In this document: piece by piece, positions 34,401 to 44,502 of the stretch
Position numbering within the stretch: position 1 is the stretch's first letter
Layout of the letters: every line of letters starts with the position of its first letter
Assembly (NCBI GenBank): GCA_903825285.1
Contig: CAIJZY010000022.1
Coordinates: 1-47,236 of the forward strand
DNA: 47,236 nt
DNA from: an uncultured Opitutia bacterium
GTDB lineage: Bacteria; Verrucomicrobiota; Verrucomicrobiia; Opitutales; Opitutaceae
Direction of reading: 5' to 3'
Notes under the pieces: model-generated
The model's database searches: none
Told to the model about the DNA's origin: nothing
Seen by the model: only the letters and a program-made list of their open reading frames with translations
Made by a program: the position numbers and the translations under genes

Positions 34401-36407
34401 TTACCAGATCGTGACCCGGTCGGCGGCAGGACGGCGCATCGGGGCGCCCTCGGGGACGTCGAACGCCTTGGCGAACTCGTCGAGGTTCGAGAGCGGGCCG
34501 TTGGCGCGGTAGTTGCCGGGCGAATGCGGGTCGGTCGTGACCTGCAGGCGGAGCGTCTCGGGCCGGAAGTTGATCCGCCACACCGTCGCGTAGCCGAGGA
34601 AGAAGCGCTGCTCGGGCGTGAAGCCGTCGATCTTCGCGCGGCTCTTGCCCTCGAGCGCCTTCTGCAGCGCGCCGTAGGCGACGCGCAGGCCGCCGAGATC
34701 GGCGATGTTCTCGCCCTGGGTGAGCTCGCCGTTGACGTGGAGGCCGTCGAGCACGGTGTAGCCGGAGAACTGCTTCACGATGCCGGCGGCGCGGACACTG
34801 AAACGGTCGGAGCTGGCCTGCGTCCACCAGTCATTGAGGTTGCCGTGCGCGTCGGAGCGCCGGCCGCTGTCGTCGAAGCCGTGCGTCATCTCGTGGCCGA
34901 TGACCACGCCGATGCCGCCGTAGTTGACCGCGTCGTCGGCCTTCGGGTCGAAGAACGGCGGCTGGAGGATGGCGGCGGGGAAGACGATCTCGTTGTTGGT
35001 CTGGCTGTAGTAGGCGTTGACGGTCGGGGGCGTCATGCCCCACTCCGTGCGGTCCACCGGGCCGTTGATCTTGGCGAGGTCGCGGGCCTGCTCGAAGGCG
35101 CGGGCGGCGAGGACGTTGGCGAGGTAGGACTGGCGCGTGACGGTGACCTTGCTGTAGTCGCGCCACTTGTCGGCGTAGCCGATCTTGACGGTGAAGGCGG
35201 CGAGCTTCTCGATCGCCTTGGCCTTGGTGGCGTCATCCATCCACGGCAGCTCGAGGATGCGGTCGTGGAGGGAGGCGCGGAGATCGTTTACGAGCTGGAT
35301 CATCCGGGCCTTGGAGGCGGGCGGGAAGTAGTCGGCGACGTAGAGCTGGCCGAGGGCCTCGCCGAGGTTGTCGTCGACGACGGAGACCACGCGCTTCCAG
35401 CGCGGACGCATCTCGGTGGTGCCGCTGAGGATGCGGCCGTTGAAGGCGAAGTCCTCCTGGACGAACGCATCGCTGAGATAGGGGGACGTGGAGCGGAGCA
35501 GGTGCCAGCGCAGGTAGGCGCGCCAGTCGGCGACCGGGACGGAGGCGAGGGCGGACTCGAAGCCCTTGAAAAAGTCGGGATGGGACAGGTTGACGTCGAC
35601 GAACGCCGGGGCGCCAACGGCGGCGAAGTAGGCCTTGAAGTCCACGGCGGGCGTCGCGGCCGCGGCGGCGGCGAGCGTCATCTTGTGGTAGCTGGCGTAG
35701 GGATTGCGGAGCTTGACGCGCGGCAGGGAGCCGAGGGCGAGCTTGGTCTCCAGGGCCATGACGGCGGCGGCGTTCACCTGCGCGACGTCGGCGGGCTCGC
35801 CGAGGAGAACGAAGAGCTTGGCGATGTGGCCGACGTACTGCTGGCGGATCTTCTGGGACTTCTCGTCGTCGTTGAAGTAGTAGCCGCGCTCGGGCAGGCC
35901 GAGGCCGCCCTGGGCGAGGGTGGCGAGATTCAGGTCGCTGTTCTTCCGGTCGGGGCTGGCGCCGAAACGGAAGCCGCAACTGACGCCGAGGGAGTGGAGG
36001 TGGGCCACCGCGGCGAGGACGTCGGCGGGGTTCTTGATCGCGGCGATGCGGTCGAGCTCGGGCTGGAGCGGCTTGAGGCCGGCGGCGTTGACGGCGGCCT
36101 CATCCATGCCGCTCGCGTAGAAGTCGCCGACCTGCTGCTCCACCAGCGTGCGGCCGGCCGGCTTGGCGGCGACGCGCTCGCAGATCGTGTGGAGGTTGAC
36201 GACGCTCAGGTCGCGGAGCTCGTTGAATGCGCCCCAGCTGCCGTACGCGGCCGGGATGGGGTTGCTCTTCAGCCACGTGCCATTGGCGAAGTGGTAAAAG
36301 TCGTCCTGCGGCTTAACCGTCAGGTCGAAGTTCTTGGGATCGAGCGCCGCCTGCGCGGACGCGCCGAGGAGAAGCGCGGCGGCTGCCGCGAGGATGAGCT
36401 TTCGCAT
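34401..36407 (-). CDS. M13 family metallopeptidase (PepO/neprilysin-like), secreted
   Basis: A 668-residue zinc endopeptidase. The zinc motif HEMTH lies in GVVIGHEMTHGFDDSGRR and the third ligand in TQGENIADLGGLRVAYGAL (ExxxD); both are typical of M13. NAYYSQTNNEIVFPAAILQP is the usual substrate-groove segment before the zinc motif. The C-terminus ends in VTIW, the family's usual closing Trp. From the ATG at 36407 a signal peptide is evident (MRKLILAAAAALLLGASAQA), so it is exported to the periplasm or outside. A longer frame to 36482 was rejected as it buries this signal. It lies 96 bp after the BMC operon's last gene with no clear terminator between. Confidence 0.97.
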   Translation of the reverse strand: MRKLILAAAAALLLGASAQAALDPKNFDLTVKPQDDFYHFANGTWLKSNPIPAAYGSWGAFNELRDLSVVNLHTICERVAAKPAGRTLVEQQVGDFYASGMDEAAVNAAGLKPLQPELDRIAAIKNPADVLAAVAHLHSLGVSCGFRFGASPDRKNSDLNLATLAQGGLGLPERGYYFNDDEKSQKIRQQYVGHIAKLFVLLGEPADVAQVNAAAVMALETKLALGSLPRVKLRNPYASYHKMTLAAAAAATPAVDFKAYFAAVGAPAFVDVNLSHPDFFKGFESALASVPVADWRAYLRWHLLRSTSPYLSDAFVQEDFAFNGRILSGTTEMRPRWKRVVSVVDDNLGEALGQLYVADYFPPASKARMIQLVNDLRASLHDRILELPWMDDATKAKAIEKLAAFTVKIGYADKWRDYSKVTVTRQSYLANVLAARAFEQARDLAKINGPVDRTEWGMTPPTVNAYYSQTNNEIVFPAAILQPPFFDPKADDAVNYGGIGVVIGHEMTHGFDDSGRRSDAHGNLNDWWTQASSDRFSVRAAGIVKQFSGYTVLDGLHVNGELTQGENIADLGGLRVAYGALQKALEGKSRAKIDGFTPEQRFFLGYATVWRINFRPETLRLQVTTDPHSPGNYRANGPLSNLDEFAKAFDVPEGAPMRRPAADRVTIW

Positions 36408-36503
36408 AGGCCGGCGATCCAATCCTTCCCGGCGGGCGACGACGAACATTTTTTCATCGCCGCGGCCCAGCGGCTTGCCCAATGCCCCGCCCGCCGGCGC
36501 GGC

Positions 36504-37346
36504 CTACTTCAAGTGCTGGCGCGTGAAGGCGATGGCCTGGCGGACGAAGGCGTCGCCGTCGGGGCAGACATTCTGGAAAATGCCGCGGCGCCAGCCGAAG
36601 TCGCCGAGGCCGGTGTTGTAGCCCTCGAAGCCGACGTACGCGCACTTCGTGGCGGGCAGCGCGCCGAAGACGGCCGGCCACGGGATGAGTCCGCCGCCGG
36701 GCACGCCGCGGTCGTTCTCGCAGGCGTGCAGGCCCCAGAGCCGGTCGCCGACCGCGCGGATGTCGGCGGCGAAATCGCGGACCTCGGTCACGAGGTGATA
36801 GGTGTCGAGCAGGATGTGCAGGTTCGGGTGCGCCGCGGTGTTCACGAGGTTCAGCATCTGCCGCGGCGTGTTGACCACGTGGGAGCGAAAGCGGCTCATG
36901 GGCTCGAGCACGATCTTCACCCCGGCGCGCTGCGCATACTCGGCGAGCGCGTGCAGGCCCTCGGCGGTGCGGGACTGCTCGTCCGGCGGCGGGCGGCGCT
37001 TCAGGACCTTGCCCGGACGGCCATAGAGCGCGCCGGCGTAGGCGACGGCGCCCAGCTCGGCGGTCTGGTCCACGATGCCCTGGTGAAACTCCAGGGCGCG
37101 GCGGCGGTTGACGGGGTCGTCGTCGGAAAGGTCGGCGCCGTCGGGCCAGGCGCCGCCGGGTCCGACCAGCAGCATGAGCCCGTTGGCCTCGGCGGTGCGC
37201 CGCGTGAGGGCGGCGGAGAAGTGCACGTCCAGTCCGACGGACAGCTCGATCGCGTCGAGCCCGAGCCCGCGGGCCCGGTCCAGCAGCCCGACCTCGGAGT
37301 CGGACCAGCGTTCAGTCCAGAGATAGATGTGCGCGCCGATTTTCAT
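36504..37346 (-). CDS. Sugar epimerase-like TIM barrel protein (tagatose/psicose 3-epimerase type)
   Basis: A 280-residue TIM-barrel protein. Metal-site segments include KIVLEPMSRFRSHVVNT (Glu), NLHILLDTYHLVTE (Asp/His), LWGLHACENDRGVPGGG (His) and YVGFEGYN (Glu). The HACENDRG stretch resembles D-tagatose or D-psicose 3-epimerases and hydroxypyruvate-isomerase-like enzymes. It is the last catabolic gene of the BMC operon, 35 bp after the PanE-like gene. It could convert a keto-sugar or its derivative upstream of the aldolases. The exact substrate cannot be told. Confidence 0.85.
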   Translation of the reverse strand: MKIGAHIYLWTERWSDSEVGLLDRARGLGLDAIELSVGLDVHFSAALTRRTAEANGLMLLVGPGGAWPDGADLSDDDPVNRRRALEFHQGIVDQTAELGAVAYAGALYGRPGKVLKRRPPPDEQSRTAEGLHALAEYAQRAGVKIVLEPMSRFRSHVVNTPRQMLNLVNTAAHPNLHILLDTYHLVTEVRDFAADIRAVGDRLWGLHACENDRGVPGGGLIPWPAVFGALPATKCAYVGFEGYNTGLGDFGWRRGIFQNVCPDGDAFVRQAIAFTRQHLK

Positions 37347-37381
37347 GAAAGGGAATCAAGGCCCGGGCATTGGGCCCGCCG

Positions 37382-38296
37382 TCATTTGAGCGTGGTTTGT
37401 TTCAATTCGGTGTAAAGCCGCGCCAGCTCGGGCATCGCGACGCCCGCCGCCTGGCCGCGGCGGAGCGGCTCGCCCCAGATGGCCTCGAGCTCGATCTCGC
37501 GGCCGGCGAGGAAGTCCACAAGGCTCGACGGCTGGTAGGCGCCGATCGCAGGCGTGCGCTCGATCTGCGCGCAGATGAACGCCTCGGGCACGGTGTGACC
37601 CAGCGCCCGCGCGGCGGCGGCGACCTCGTCCATCAGCACCCGGACCCGCGCGGCCAGCGGCGGCGAGGCGAGGATCCGGTCGGTGGTGATCCCGCCGGCC
37701 ACGACGGCGAGGCCGTTGAACGGGACGTTCCACACCAGCTTGCGCCAGCGCGCCTCGGCGAGGCTGTCCTCGGCGTGGGTGCGGACGCCCGCGGCGGTGA
37801 GCAGCGCGGCGAGGGCGCGGGTGCGGTCGGTGGCGGGGCCGGCGCATTCGCCCAGGTGGATCGTGCCGGGATGAAAGCAGGTGATCTCGCCCGGTGCGGT
37901 GCGCGTGGCCGCGATGAAGCAGAGTCCGCCCAGGGTGCGGCCGGCGCCGGCGATCGCGGCGATCGCCTCCTCGTTGCCGAGGCCGTTCTGGAGCGTGACG
38001 ACCAAGGTGCCCGCGTGCAGCAGCGGCGGCAGGAGCCGCGGCAGCTCGCGGTTTGCGGTGGCCTTGAGCGTGACGAAGGCCAGGTCCACCGGCCCGATCT
38101 CCTCCGCCGTGCCGAACGCCGCGGCCGGCGCGAGGACCTGCGTGCCGGCCTGATCCACCAGCCGCACGCCGTGCGCCCGCACGTGCGCCAGCTCGCCGCG
38201 CATCAGGAAGCGCACGTCGTTGCCGGCCAGCGCGAGCCGCGCGCCGTAATACGTGCCGATGGCGCCGGCGCCGACGATGGCGATGGAGTCGAACAT
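37382..38296 (-). CDS. PanE/ApbA-like 2-dehydropantoate 2-reductase family protein
   Basis: A 304-residue NAD(P)-binding reductase. The N-terminus has IAIVGAGAIGTYYGARLALA (glycine-rich loop), VTLQNGLGNEEAI is the typical second motif, and RWRKLVWNVPFNGLAVVAGG holds the catalytic Lys seen in ketopantoate reductases. Length is normal. It lies 12 bp after the bifunctional aldolase/dehydrogenase gene, so it is probably part of the operon, where a 2-keto acid reductase for pyruvate/lactate chemistry is more plausible than pantothenate synthesis. That substrate idea is inferred from context; D-2-hydroxyacid dehydrogenases of this family are known. No encapsulation-like helix is seen. Confidence 0.86.
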   Translation of the reverse strand: MFDSIAIVGAGAIGTYYGARLALAGNDVRFLMRGELAHVRAHGVRLVDQAGTQVLAPAAAFGTAEEIGPVDLAFVTLKATANRELPRLLPPLLHAGTLVVTLQNGLGNEEAIAAIAGAGRTLGGLCFIAATRTAPGEITCFHPGTIHLGECAGPATDRTRALAALLTAAGVRTHAEDSLAEARWRKLVWNVPFNGLAVVAGGITTDRILASPPLAARVRVLMDEVAAAARALGHTVPEAFICAQIERTPAIGAYQPSSLVDFLAGREIELEAIWGEPLRRGQAAGVAMPELARLYTELKQTTLK

Positions 38297-38308
38297 GGTT
38301 CTGATCGG

Positions 38309-40501
<2,193 letters not shown>

Positions 40502-40521
40502 TTTTAGGAAGTGGCGCGTGG

Positions 40522-40642
40522 CGGGTAGTGAGTGGAAACCCGACCGTCAGCGGTTGCCGTTAAGCCAATTTACAGTAGTGGGACGATGGCGCAAGAAGCA
40601 GGACCTCGAACCGCAGGCATGCGGTTGCGTGCTCGCTACCCG
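40522..40642. repeat. Imperfect inverted repeat (CGGGTAGTGAG) between operon genes
   Basis: The arms CGGGTAGTGAG (40522-40532) and CTCGCTACCCG (40632-40642) pair except for one base. They lie in the 156-bp gap between the two aldolase genes, the largest gap inside the BMC operon, and could shape or split the transcript. Confidence 0.6.
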
Positions 40643-40657
40643 CTCCTGCTCCCAGCC

Positions 40658-41716
40658 CTATTTCCCGGCGATCGATTTCAGGATCTGCGCGGTGATCTGC
40701 TGGACGACGGCCTCGATCTGCGGGTCGGCCGGGGTGGATTCCGGCGCGGCGGGGGTCGCGCAGACGGTGGCGGGCCGGAAATCGGCGCTGTCACACAGCT
40801 CGCACTCCTTGAGGCCGGCGCGCGGGTCGGGCATGCCGAGCTTCTGGCGGAGGTTGATGAGATCCTTGGCCTGGCTGCCGGTGAAGCGGTGCAGCCCGCC
40901 GCCGAGGCCGGCGGCGATCCAGACGGTGCGGCAGTAGGAGTCGATGTTCTCCATCTTCCAGTAGGCATCCTCGACGTCCTTGCCCCAGACGATCACCCCG
41001 TGGTTCTGCATCAGGACGGCCTGGTGGACCTTGCCGACCTCGCCGACCTCGGCCGCGTTGGCGGGCGTGCCGGGCGTCTGGTACTTGGCGACGCCGATCT
41101 TGCCGAGGAACACCTCGGCCTCGGGGATGAGGCAGGACGGGATGTCGACGTTGGCGATGGCGAAGGCGGTGGCGTGCGGCGGGTGGGCGTGGACGCAGGA
41201 CTTGGCCGCGGGCTGGCGCTTCATGATGCCGAAGTGAGTCAGCGCCTCGCTGGTGCGGACGCGCGTGCCGGCGAGCTGCTTGCCGTCGAGGTCCACGAGG
41301 CACATGTCCTCGGGCTTCATGAAGCCCTTGCAGATGAGCGTGGGCGTGCAGAGCGCGAGGTTGTCGCCGACGCGGATGGTGATGTTGCCGCCGTTGCCGT
41401 CGGTGTAGTCGCGGGTCCAGAGCCGCTGGCCGATGTCGCACATGCGGGCCTTGAGCGTCTCGATGGCGGGCGAGTGGAAGAAGCGCTCGATCTCGGCGGG
41501 CGTGCGCGGATCGGTGCCGGGCGCCCACTTGAACTCGTATTCGGGCGTGCTGGGCGCGCCGCCCTTGGCGGGCGCGGCGGCGGCGCCCTTGAAGGCGGGC
41601 TGGGCGCGGCCGCTGAGCACGTCGCGGGCGGACGGGGTGAGGATGGCGCCGGCCGGCGGCTGTTCCCCCTTGCGGAGGAGTTCTTCGGCTTCGCGGGCAG
41701 TGATGACGTTGGCCAT
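40658..41716 (-). CDS. BMC class II aldolase (fuculose/rhamnulose-1-phosphate aldolase type)
   Basis: A 352-residue zinc aldolase for splitting a 6-deoxy-ketohexose-1-phosphate to DHAP and lactaldehyde inside the shell. The core (about residues 80-270) has GNGGNITIRVG (phosphate loop), SCVHAHPPHATAFAIA and MQNHGVIVWGKDVEDAYWK (metal His residues). It is longer than ordinary aldolases of this class (about 215-230 residues). The N-terminal extension contains ILTPSARDVL, a motif shared with other BMC enzymes. The C-terminal extension has a CELC pair, a Pro/Ala linker and a final amphipathic helix (DPQIEAVVQQITAQILKSI), matching an encapsulation peptide. Confidence 0.95.
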   Translation of the reverse strand: MANVITAREAEELLRKGEQPPAGAILTPSARDVLSGRAQPAFKGAAAAPAKGGAPSTPEYEFKWAPGTDPRTPAEIERFFHSPAIETLKARMCDIGQRLWTRDYTDGNGGNITIRVGDNLALCTPTLICKGFMKPEDMCLVDLDGKQLAGTRVRTSEALTHFGIMKRQPAAKSCVHAHPPHATAFAIANVDIPSCLIPEAEVFLGKIGVAKYQTPGTPANAAEVGEVGKVHQAVLMQNHGVIVWGKDVEDAYWKMENIDSYCRTVWIAAGLGGGLHRFTGSQAKDLINLRQKLGMPDPRAGLKECELCDSADFRPATVCATPAAPESTPADPQIEAVVQQITAQILKSIAGK

Positions 41717-41728
41717 GGTGAAAACGGG

Positions 41729-42028
41729 TTAGCGGGTGGGAGGCGTGTAGAAGATCTCGTCGACGATGGCGGCGTTGAACGCGTCCACCGGCGTGGGCTG
41801 GTCGAACGGGGCGGAGGCCTCGGCGCCCTCGGTAAAGCCGATGACGTGGCCCTGGCCGGCGCCGAGATTGTCGTAGACCACGACGCTGCTGCCGGCGGCG
41901 AGCGGCGTCATCGCCTTGCCGGCGAACTCGGCGGCGGTGAACGGCTGCACGAGCAGGAACCGGGCGCCGCGGTAGGCGGGATCCTGCTTGGAGAGCGTGA
42001 CGCGCCCGATGACATGGCCGAGGCGCAT
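41729..42028 (-). CDS. BMC-P shell vertex protein (EutN/CcmL family)
   Basis: A 99-residue pentameric shell protein that caps the vertices of the microcompartment. The start MRLGHVIGRVTLSKQDPAYR followed by ARFLLVQPF, and VVVYDNLGAGQGHVIGFTEG with AIVDEI near the end, follow the EutN/CcmL pattern. It lies 2 bp after the BMC-P gene at 42031. It is the most diverged of the three BMC-P proteins in this operon, with an unusual insert after EGAEASAPF. Confidence 0.92.
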   Translation of the reverse strand: MRLGHVIGRVTLSKQDPAYRGARFLLVQPFTAAEFAGKAMTPLAAGSSVVVYDNLGAGQGHVIGFTEGAEASAPFDQPTPVDAFNAAIVDEIFYTPPTR

Positions 42029-42030
42029 GG

Positions 42031-42306
42031 TCAGGCGTTCTCCCGGTCCCGCGCGTCGACGATCGCGAGGATGATGTTGCGCAGGGGCGACTTCGGGTCG
42101 CCGACGTGGTCGCGCGTCTTGGAGCCGTCGGTGGAGATCAGCACGCGCTGGTGTTGGCCGGCGCTGAGCGGGTCGAGCGCGAGGATCGGAGCGCCCTCGC
42201 TGCGGCCCGTGTCGTCGATCGGCTGGCAGATGACCGAGCGGCAGCCCACCATGCTCGGATGGCAGACGGTTGAGACGATCACTCCGTCGACGCGCGCAAG
42301 GATCAT
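42031..42306 (-). CDS. BMC-P shell vertex protein (EutN/CcmL family)
   Basis: A 91-residue vertex protein starting MILARVDGVIVSTVCHPSMV, followed by SVICQPIDDTGRSEGAPIL, and with RVLISTDGSKTRDHVGDPKS and LAIVDARD at the end. It is shorter, with a loop (TGRSEG) different from the other two BMC-P copies, and several Cys residues near the N-terminus. The gene starts 4 bp after the aldehyde dehydrogenase stop. Confidence 0.92.
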   Translation of the reverse strand: MILARVDGVIVSTVCHPSMVGCRSVICQPIDDTGRSEGAPILALDPLSAGQHQRVLISTDGSKTRDHVGDPKSPLRNIILAIVDARDRENA

Positions 42307-42310
42307 GGGC

Positions 42311-43795
42311 TCAGTAGATGCGGAGGTTGTCCACCATCACGCAGCGGCGCGTGCGGGTGAAGGTGCCGGGGTTGGAGATGCCCTCGCCGGTGGTGGTGGC
42401 GATGGAGTAGCTCAGGTAGCCCTCGCCGCCGAGGCCGAGGCCGGCGACGCTGGGGCCATTCTTGACGAAGAGCGTGGTGTCGAGCGCGCGCGCCATCTGC
42501 GTCATGTGGTCCACGTTGAGCGAGTGGATGATGGCGGAATGCTTGTAGCCGTGCTCGGACTGCTTGGCGTACTCGATCGCCTGCGCGATGCTCTTCACGC
42601 GGACGACCGGCAGCATCGGCATCATCTGCTCCTCCATCACGAACGCATGGTCCACGTCGGTCTCGGCGAAGAGCATCGGCGTGTTGGCCGGGACGTTCGC
42701 GCCCGCGTGGCGGGCGAGGACGGCGGCGTCGGCGCCGACGAGCTGGCGGTTGAGCACGGCGTGCGAGCAGCCGCCGGCGTCCTTGGACGTCGTGAAGGCC
42801 GCGGCCGTGAGCTTGGCCAGCTGGCCGGCGTTGAGCTGGACCGCGCCGGCGCCCTGGAAGCACTCCATGAACTTGTCGGCGTACTGCTCGAGCACGAACA
42901 CCTGCTTCTCGCCGATGCAGAGGAGATTGTTGTCGAAGCCGCCGCCCTGGATGATGTCGCGGGCGGCCTTCTTGAGGCAGCCGGTGCCGTCGATGATGAC
43001 GGGCGGGTTGCCGGGGCCGGCGCAGATGGCGCGCTTGCCGGACTTCATGGCGGCGCTGACGACGCCGGGGCCGCCGGTGACGAGGAGGATGTTGACCGCC
43101 TCGTGCTTCGTGAGCGCGGTAAAGGTGTCGAGCGTCGGCTTGAGGACGGTGCAGACGAGATGCTCGATGCCGAGGGCGGCGTGGATCGCCTCGTTGTAGG
43201 TCCGGACCGCGAGGGCGGCGGAGCGGGCGCCGCCGGGGTGCGGGTTGAAGACGACGGCGTTGCCGGCGGCGACGATGTTGATGATGTTGCCGCTGAGGGT
43301 CGGGATGGAGTGCGTGACCGGGAGGATGGCGCCGATGACGCCGAAGGGCGTGTGCTCCTCCATGGTGATGCCGTGGTCGCCGCTGAGGCCGTAGGGCTTG
43401 ATCCACTCGACGCCCGGGACGAGCTTCACGATCTGGAGCTTCTCGATCTTGTGCTCGAGCCGGCCGATCTTGGTCTCCTCGAACTCGAACTTGCCCCACT
43501 CGACCGCGTGGGCGGTGACGAGCTCCTTGACGATCTCGACGACCTTGGCGCGGCCGGCGACGCCCTTTTCCCGGAGCTGCTCGAAGGCGGCCTGGGCGGC
43601 GACGCAGGCCTCGTTGACGTCTTCAAACACGCCGAAGCGGCCGGCGCGCGCGGAGGGCGCGGCGGCGCGGGCGGGCGCCGGGGCCGGCGCGGAAGGAGCG
43701 GGGGCGGGCGACAGCACCGGCGAGCGGCCGAGGCTGCGCATCACGTCCTCGACCACGGCCCGCAGGGCCTGTTCATCGAGTTGGAGGGAGCTCAT
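42311..43795 (-). CDS. CoA-acylating aldehyde dehydrogenase (PduP/EutE-like), BMC-targeted
   Basis: A 494-residue aldehyde dehydrogenase that oxidises lactaldehyde or a similar aldehyde with NAD+ and CoA to the acyl-CoA. The catalytic Cys is in FDNNLLCIGEKQVFVLEQ. The Gly-rich NAD-binding region (LLVTGGPGVVSAAMKSGKRA) and VIGAILPVTHSIPTLSGNII fit the PduP/EutE group. The first about 20 residues form an amphipathic helix (LDEQALRAVVEDVMRSLG) followed by a Pro/Ala-rich linker, the layout of an encapsulation peptide. It sits between BMC-P genes on both sides. Confidence 0.96.
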   Translation of the reverse strand: MSSLQLDEQALRAVVEDVMRSLGRSPVLSPAPAPSAPAPAPARAAAPSARAGRFGVFEDVNEACVAAQAAFEQLREKGVAGRAKVVEIVKELVTAHAVEWGKFEFEETKIGRLEHKIEKLQIVKLVPGVEWIKPYGLSGDHGITMEEHTPFGVIGAILPVTHSIPTLSGNIINIVAAGNAVVFNPHPGGARSAALAVRTYNEAIHAALGIEHLVCTVLKPTLDTFTALTKHEAVNILLVTGGPGVVSAAMKSGKRAICAGPGNPPVIIDGTGCLKKAARDIIQGGGFDNNLLCIGEKQVFVLEQYADKFMECFQGAGAVQLNAGQLAKLTAAAFTTSKDAGGCSHAVLNRQLVGADAAVLARHAGANVPANTPMLFAETDVDHAFVMEEQMMPMLPVVRVKSIAQAIEYAKQSEHGYKHSAIIHSLNVDHMTQMARALDTTLFVKNGPSVAGLGLGGEGYLSYSIATTTGEGISNPGTFTRTRRCVMVDNLRIY

Positions 43796-43820
43796 GGGAT
43801 TTCAAGGACGCGGCGCGCCC

Positions 43821-44132
43821 TCACTTCTTGGCGGGATAGATCTTCTGGTTGAGGACATCGACGGCATCGACGATGCCGACGACGACGGCGTCCACCGGCA
43901 GGGATTTCATGCCGGTGGCCTGGCGGGCGGAGCTGCCCTGGCAGAACAGCACCACCTCATCGAGGCCGGCGCCGAGGGTGTCGACGGCGACCACCGTGTT
44001 CGCGCCCGCGCGGAACTGGGTGGGGTTGGCCTCGTCCACCAGGAGCGGGCGCAGCATGACCAGTTTGCGGCCCGTCATGGCCTCGTCCTTCTTGGTCGAG
44101 ACCACGGAGCCGATGACGCGTGCGAGGAACAT
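43821..44132 (-). CDS. BMC-P shell vertex protein (EutN/CcmL family)
   Basis: A 103-residue vertex protein: MFLARVIGSVVSTKKDEAMT, GRKLVMLRPLLVDEANPTQF, VVAVDTLGAGLDEVVLFCQG, then VVGIVDAVD. This is the most typical EutN/CcmL member in the operon. The gene lies 27 bp after the upstream BMC-H gene and 25 bp before the aldehyde dehydrogenase. Confidence 0.95.
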   Translation of the reverse strand: MFLARVIGSVVSTKKDEAMTGRKLVMLRPLLVDEANPTQFRAGANTVVAVDTLGAGLDEVVLFCQGSSARQATGMKSLPVDAVVVGIVDAVDVLNQKIYPAKK

Positions 44133-44159
44133 GGGGAGGAGCCGGCCGCGGGCGCCGGG

Positions 44160-44456
44160 TTATTTCTTGGCGGCGACGGCGAACTTCGGGAGGACCACGC
44201 CGACCTCGTCGTGCGGCCGCGGGATGACCTGGACGCTGACGACCTCGCCGACCGTGCGGGCGGCCTGGGCACCGGCGTCGGTGGCGGCCTTGACGGCGGC
44301 GACGTCGCCGATGACGACGGCGGTGACGAGCGCGTTGCCGACCTGCTTCATGGGGCCGGCGAGCGTGACGTTGGCGGACTTGAGCATGGCGTCGACGCCC
44401 GTGACGAGGGCGGTGAGACCGCGGGTTTCGAGGAGACCGATGGCTTTCGAGGACAT
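44160..44456 (-). CDS. BMC-H shell protein (hexameric)
   Basis: A 98-residue single-domain hexamer-forming shell protein: [20 protein letters not shown], then the pore loop in [20 protein letters not shown], and [17 protein letters not shown] near the end. Its pore loop reads GNA, unlike the GGG and GSG of the other two BMC-H proteins here, so its pore chemistry probably differs. The gene follows the acetate kinase. Confidence 0.95.
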   Translation of the reverse strand: MSSKAIGLLETRGLTALVTGVDAMLKSANVTLAGPMKQVGNALVTAVVIGDVAAVKAATDAGAQAARTVGEVVSVQVIPRPHDEVGVVLPKFAVAAKK

Positions 44457-44502
44457 AAGGATGGTTGGGTTGAAGTTAAAGGGTGGGTGCGGGGCGGGTT
44501 AG

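Noticed and set aside
36429-36497. 9-bp inverted repeat CCGGCGGGC/GCCCGCCGG between the epimerase and M13 genes, as a possible terminator
   Set aside because: The arms are 51 nt apart and no T run follows on the minus strand, so it does not support termination.
34524-37415. A 963-codon open frame on the plus strand
   Set aside because: It is a shadow of the M13 peptidase and the TIM-barrel gene; repetitive low-complexity translation only.
40532-43852. A 1106-codon open frame on the plus strand opposite the BMC genes
   Set aside because: It is antisense to well-conserved enzymes and shell proteins; its composition (Gly, Ala, Val, Asp, Arg, Glu rich, no domain) is what high-GC reverse frames give.
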